From NCBI RefSeq assembly GCF_001039575.1, contig NZ_JIBT01000001.1, positions 62,001-126,000 of the forward strand: DNA of 64,000 nt, given 5' to 3'. A program made the position numbers and the translations under genes. Under the pieces are notes generated by a model that saw nothing but the letters and a program-made list of their open reading frames with translations, ran no database searches and was not told where the DNA came from. Shown one piece after another: positions 63,608-64,000 of this stretch. Source of the DNA: Halomonas sp. PR-M31 (GTDB lineage: Bacteria > Pseudomonadota > Gammaproteobacteria > Pseudomonadales > Halomonadaceae). Each line of letters starts with the position of its first letter. Positions within the stretch are counted from its first letter, which is position 1.

Positions 63608-64000
63608 GCTTGCCCGCCGAAGAAATCTTCCCTTGTGCAGCTGAGCAGCATCGAGCGCTTGTGGGGGAAGTCGAACTCGTAGCGCTTCTTCCAGGCGTTC
63701 AGCGGGTAGGTGTAGCGCAGGATGGCTCGATTGTCCGTGCGCGGCTCGCCGAACAGGGTCTGGCAGCGGGGCTCGCGCAGAAACAGATAGTGGCTCAGGC
63801 CATACAGCCAGGCGAGGGTGTTGGCCTTGCCCAGATGGGTGGTTTCACCGACCAGCACATGAATGCCCTGATCGAAGGAGCCGTGCTCGCAGTAGGGGGC
63901 CAGGCGATCCTCTGCCACCCAGTAGCCTTCCAGATAGGCGAAAGGCTGGTCGTCGAAACAGCCGATCAAAGGCGTGCAGTGGGGGTCCGCTAGCCGCCCT
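63604..64000 (-). CDS. Siderophore N-acetyltransferase, IucB-like (5' end outside window)
   Basis: The frame is open to the right edge, so the N-terminus is missing; 131 residues are visible. WVAEDRLAPYC and HVLVGETTHLGKANT followed by VGEPRTDNRAILRYTYP-like residues (here FGEPRTDNRAILRY) match GNAT acyltransferases of the IucB/RhbD type, which acylate N-hydroxylysine or a related diamine before NIS synthesis. Its stop overlaps the start of the synthetase (ATGA). The pair is the usual core of a hydroxamate siderophore operon. Confidence 0.82.
   Translation of the reverse strand, partial: GRLADPHCTPLIGCFDDQPFAYLEGYWVAEDRLAPYCEHGSFDQGIHVLVGETTHLGKANTLAWLYGLSHYLFLREPRCQTLFGEPRTDNRAILRYTYPLNAWKKRYEFDFPHKRSMLLSCTREDFFGGQA

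Noticed and set aside
1-64000. tRNA, rRNA, insertion sequences, phage genes and integrase sites
   Set aside because: I looked for TTCGAATCC-type arms, transposase motifs and long terminal repeats and found none that stand up by eye.

Overview
The window is a bacterial chromosome segment, most likely from a halophilic gammaproteobacterium of the Halomonas type. The pointers are GC-rich coding DNA, three BCCT-type osmolyte transporters, TRAP and SSF transporters, a NarXL/Anr-controlled nar locus and NIS-siderophore genes. No rRNA, tRNA, CRISPR array or insertion sequence was recognised.

Layout. 1-2.3 kb: end of a biotin operon (bioC-bioD-bioA). 2.5-6.2 kb: a TRAP transporter coupled to a VanX-like D,D-dipeptidase. 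6.2-7.9 kb: an Aer-like chemoreceptor. 8.2-11.4 kb: a leftward operon of acyl-CoA dehydrogenase-like, PIG-L deacetylase, methyltransferase and glycosyltransferase genes with no known product. 11.8-16.9 kb: envelope thiol chemistry (dsbD, dsbG) and a persulfide/sulfur-transport module. 16.9-19.1 kb: ada, a 2OG oxygenase and an internally deleted SDR. 19.3-36.0 kb: anaerobic nitrate respiration, comprising a HemN paralogue without radical-SAM motifs, Anr, a CMD protein, narXL, a fused narK, narGHJI, a PpiC protein and a Dnr-like regulator. A perfect 7-2-7 NarL site and an Anr/FNR box lie between narX and narK.

36-61 kb holds a run of catabolic modules, each pairing a transporter with hydrolases or oxidoreductases. 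They are: (a) LysR, aldehyde dehydrogenase, altered M19 dipeptidase homologue, BCCT, a 584-aa protein of unknown family and DUF3726; (b) creatinase, BCCT, creatininase, LysR, and a 40-aa small subunit with an SSF symporter; (c) a BCCT followed two bases later by a CocE/S15-type hydrolase. A GAF/PAS hybrid kinase and a REC-EAL protein lie between (a) and (b). The creatinine module is the clearest functionally: creatininase gives creatine, which creatinase splits into sarcosine and urea. Module (a) is the best candidate for an undescribed pathway. 60.8-64 kb has an RTX repeat protein and the start of an NIS siderophore locus.

Eight places in seven otherwise well-conserved genes need exactly one extra base to restore a normal protein, and all are apparent deletions. 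This looks more like a consistent sequencing or assembly error than gene decay. Those genes are given at restored full extent, typed pseudogene because the frame as written is broken.
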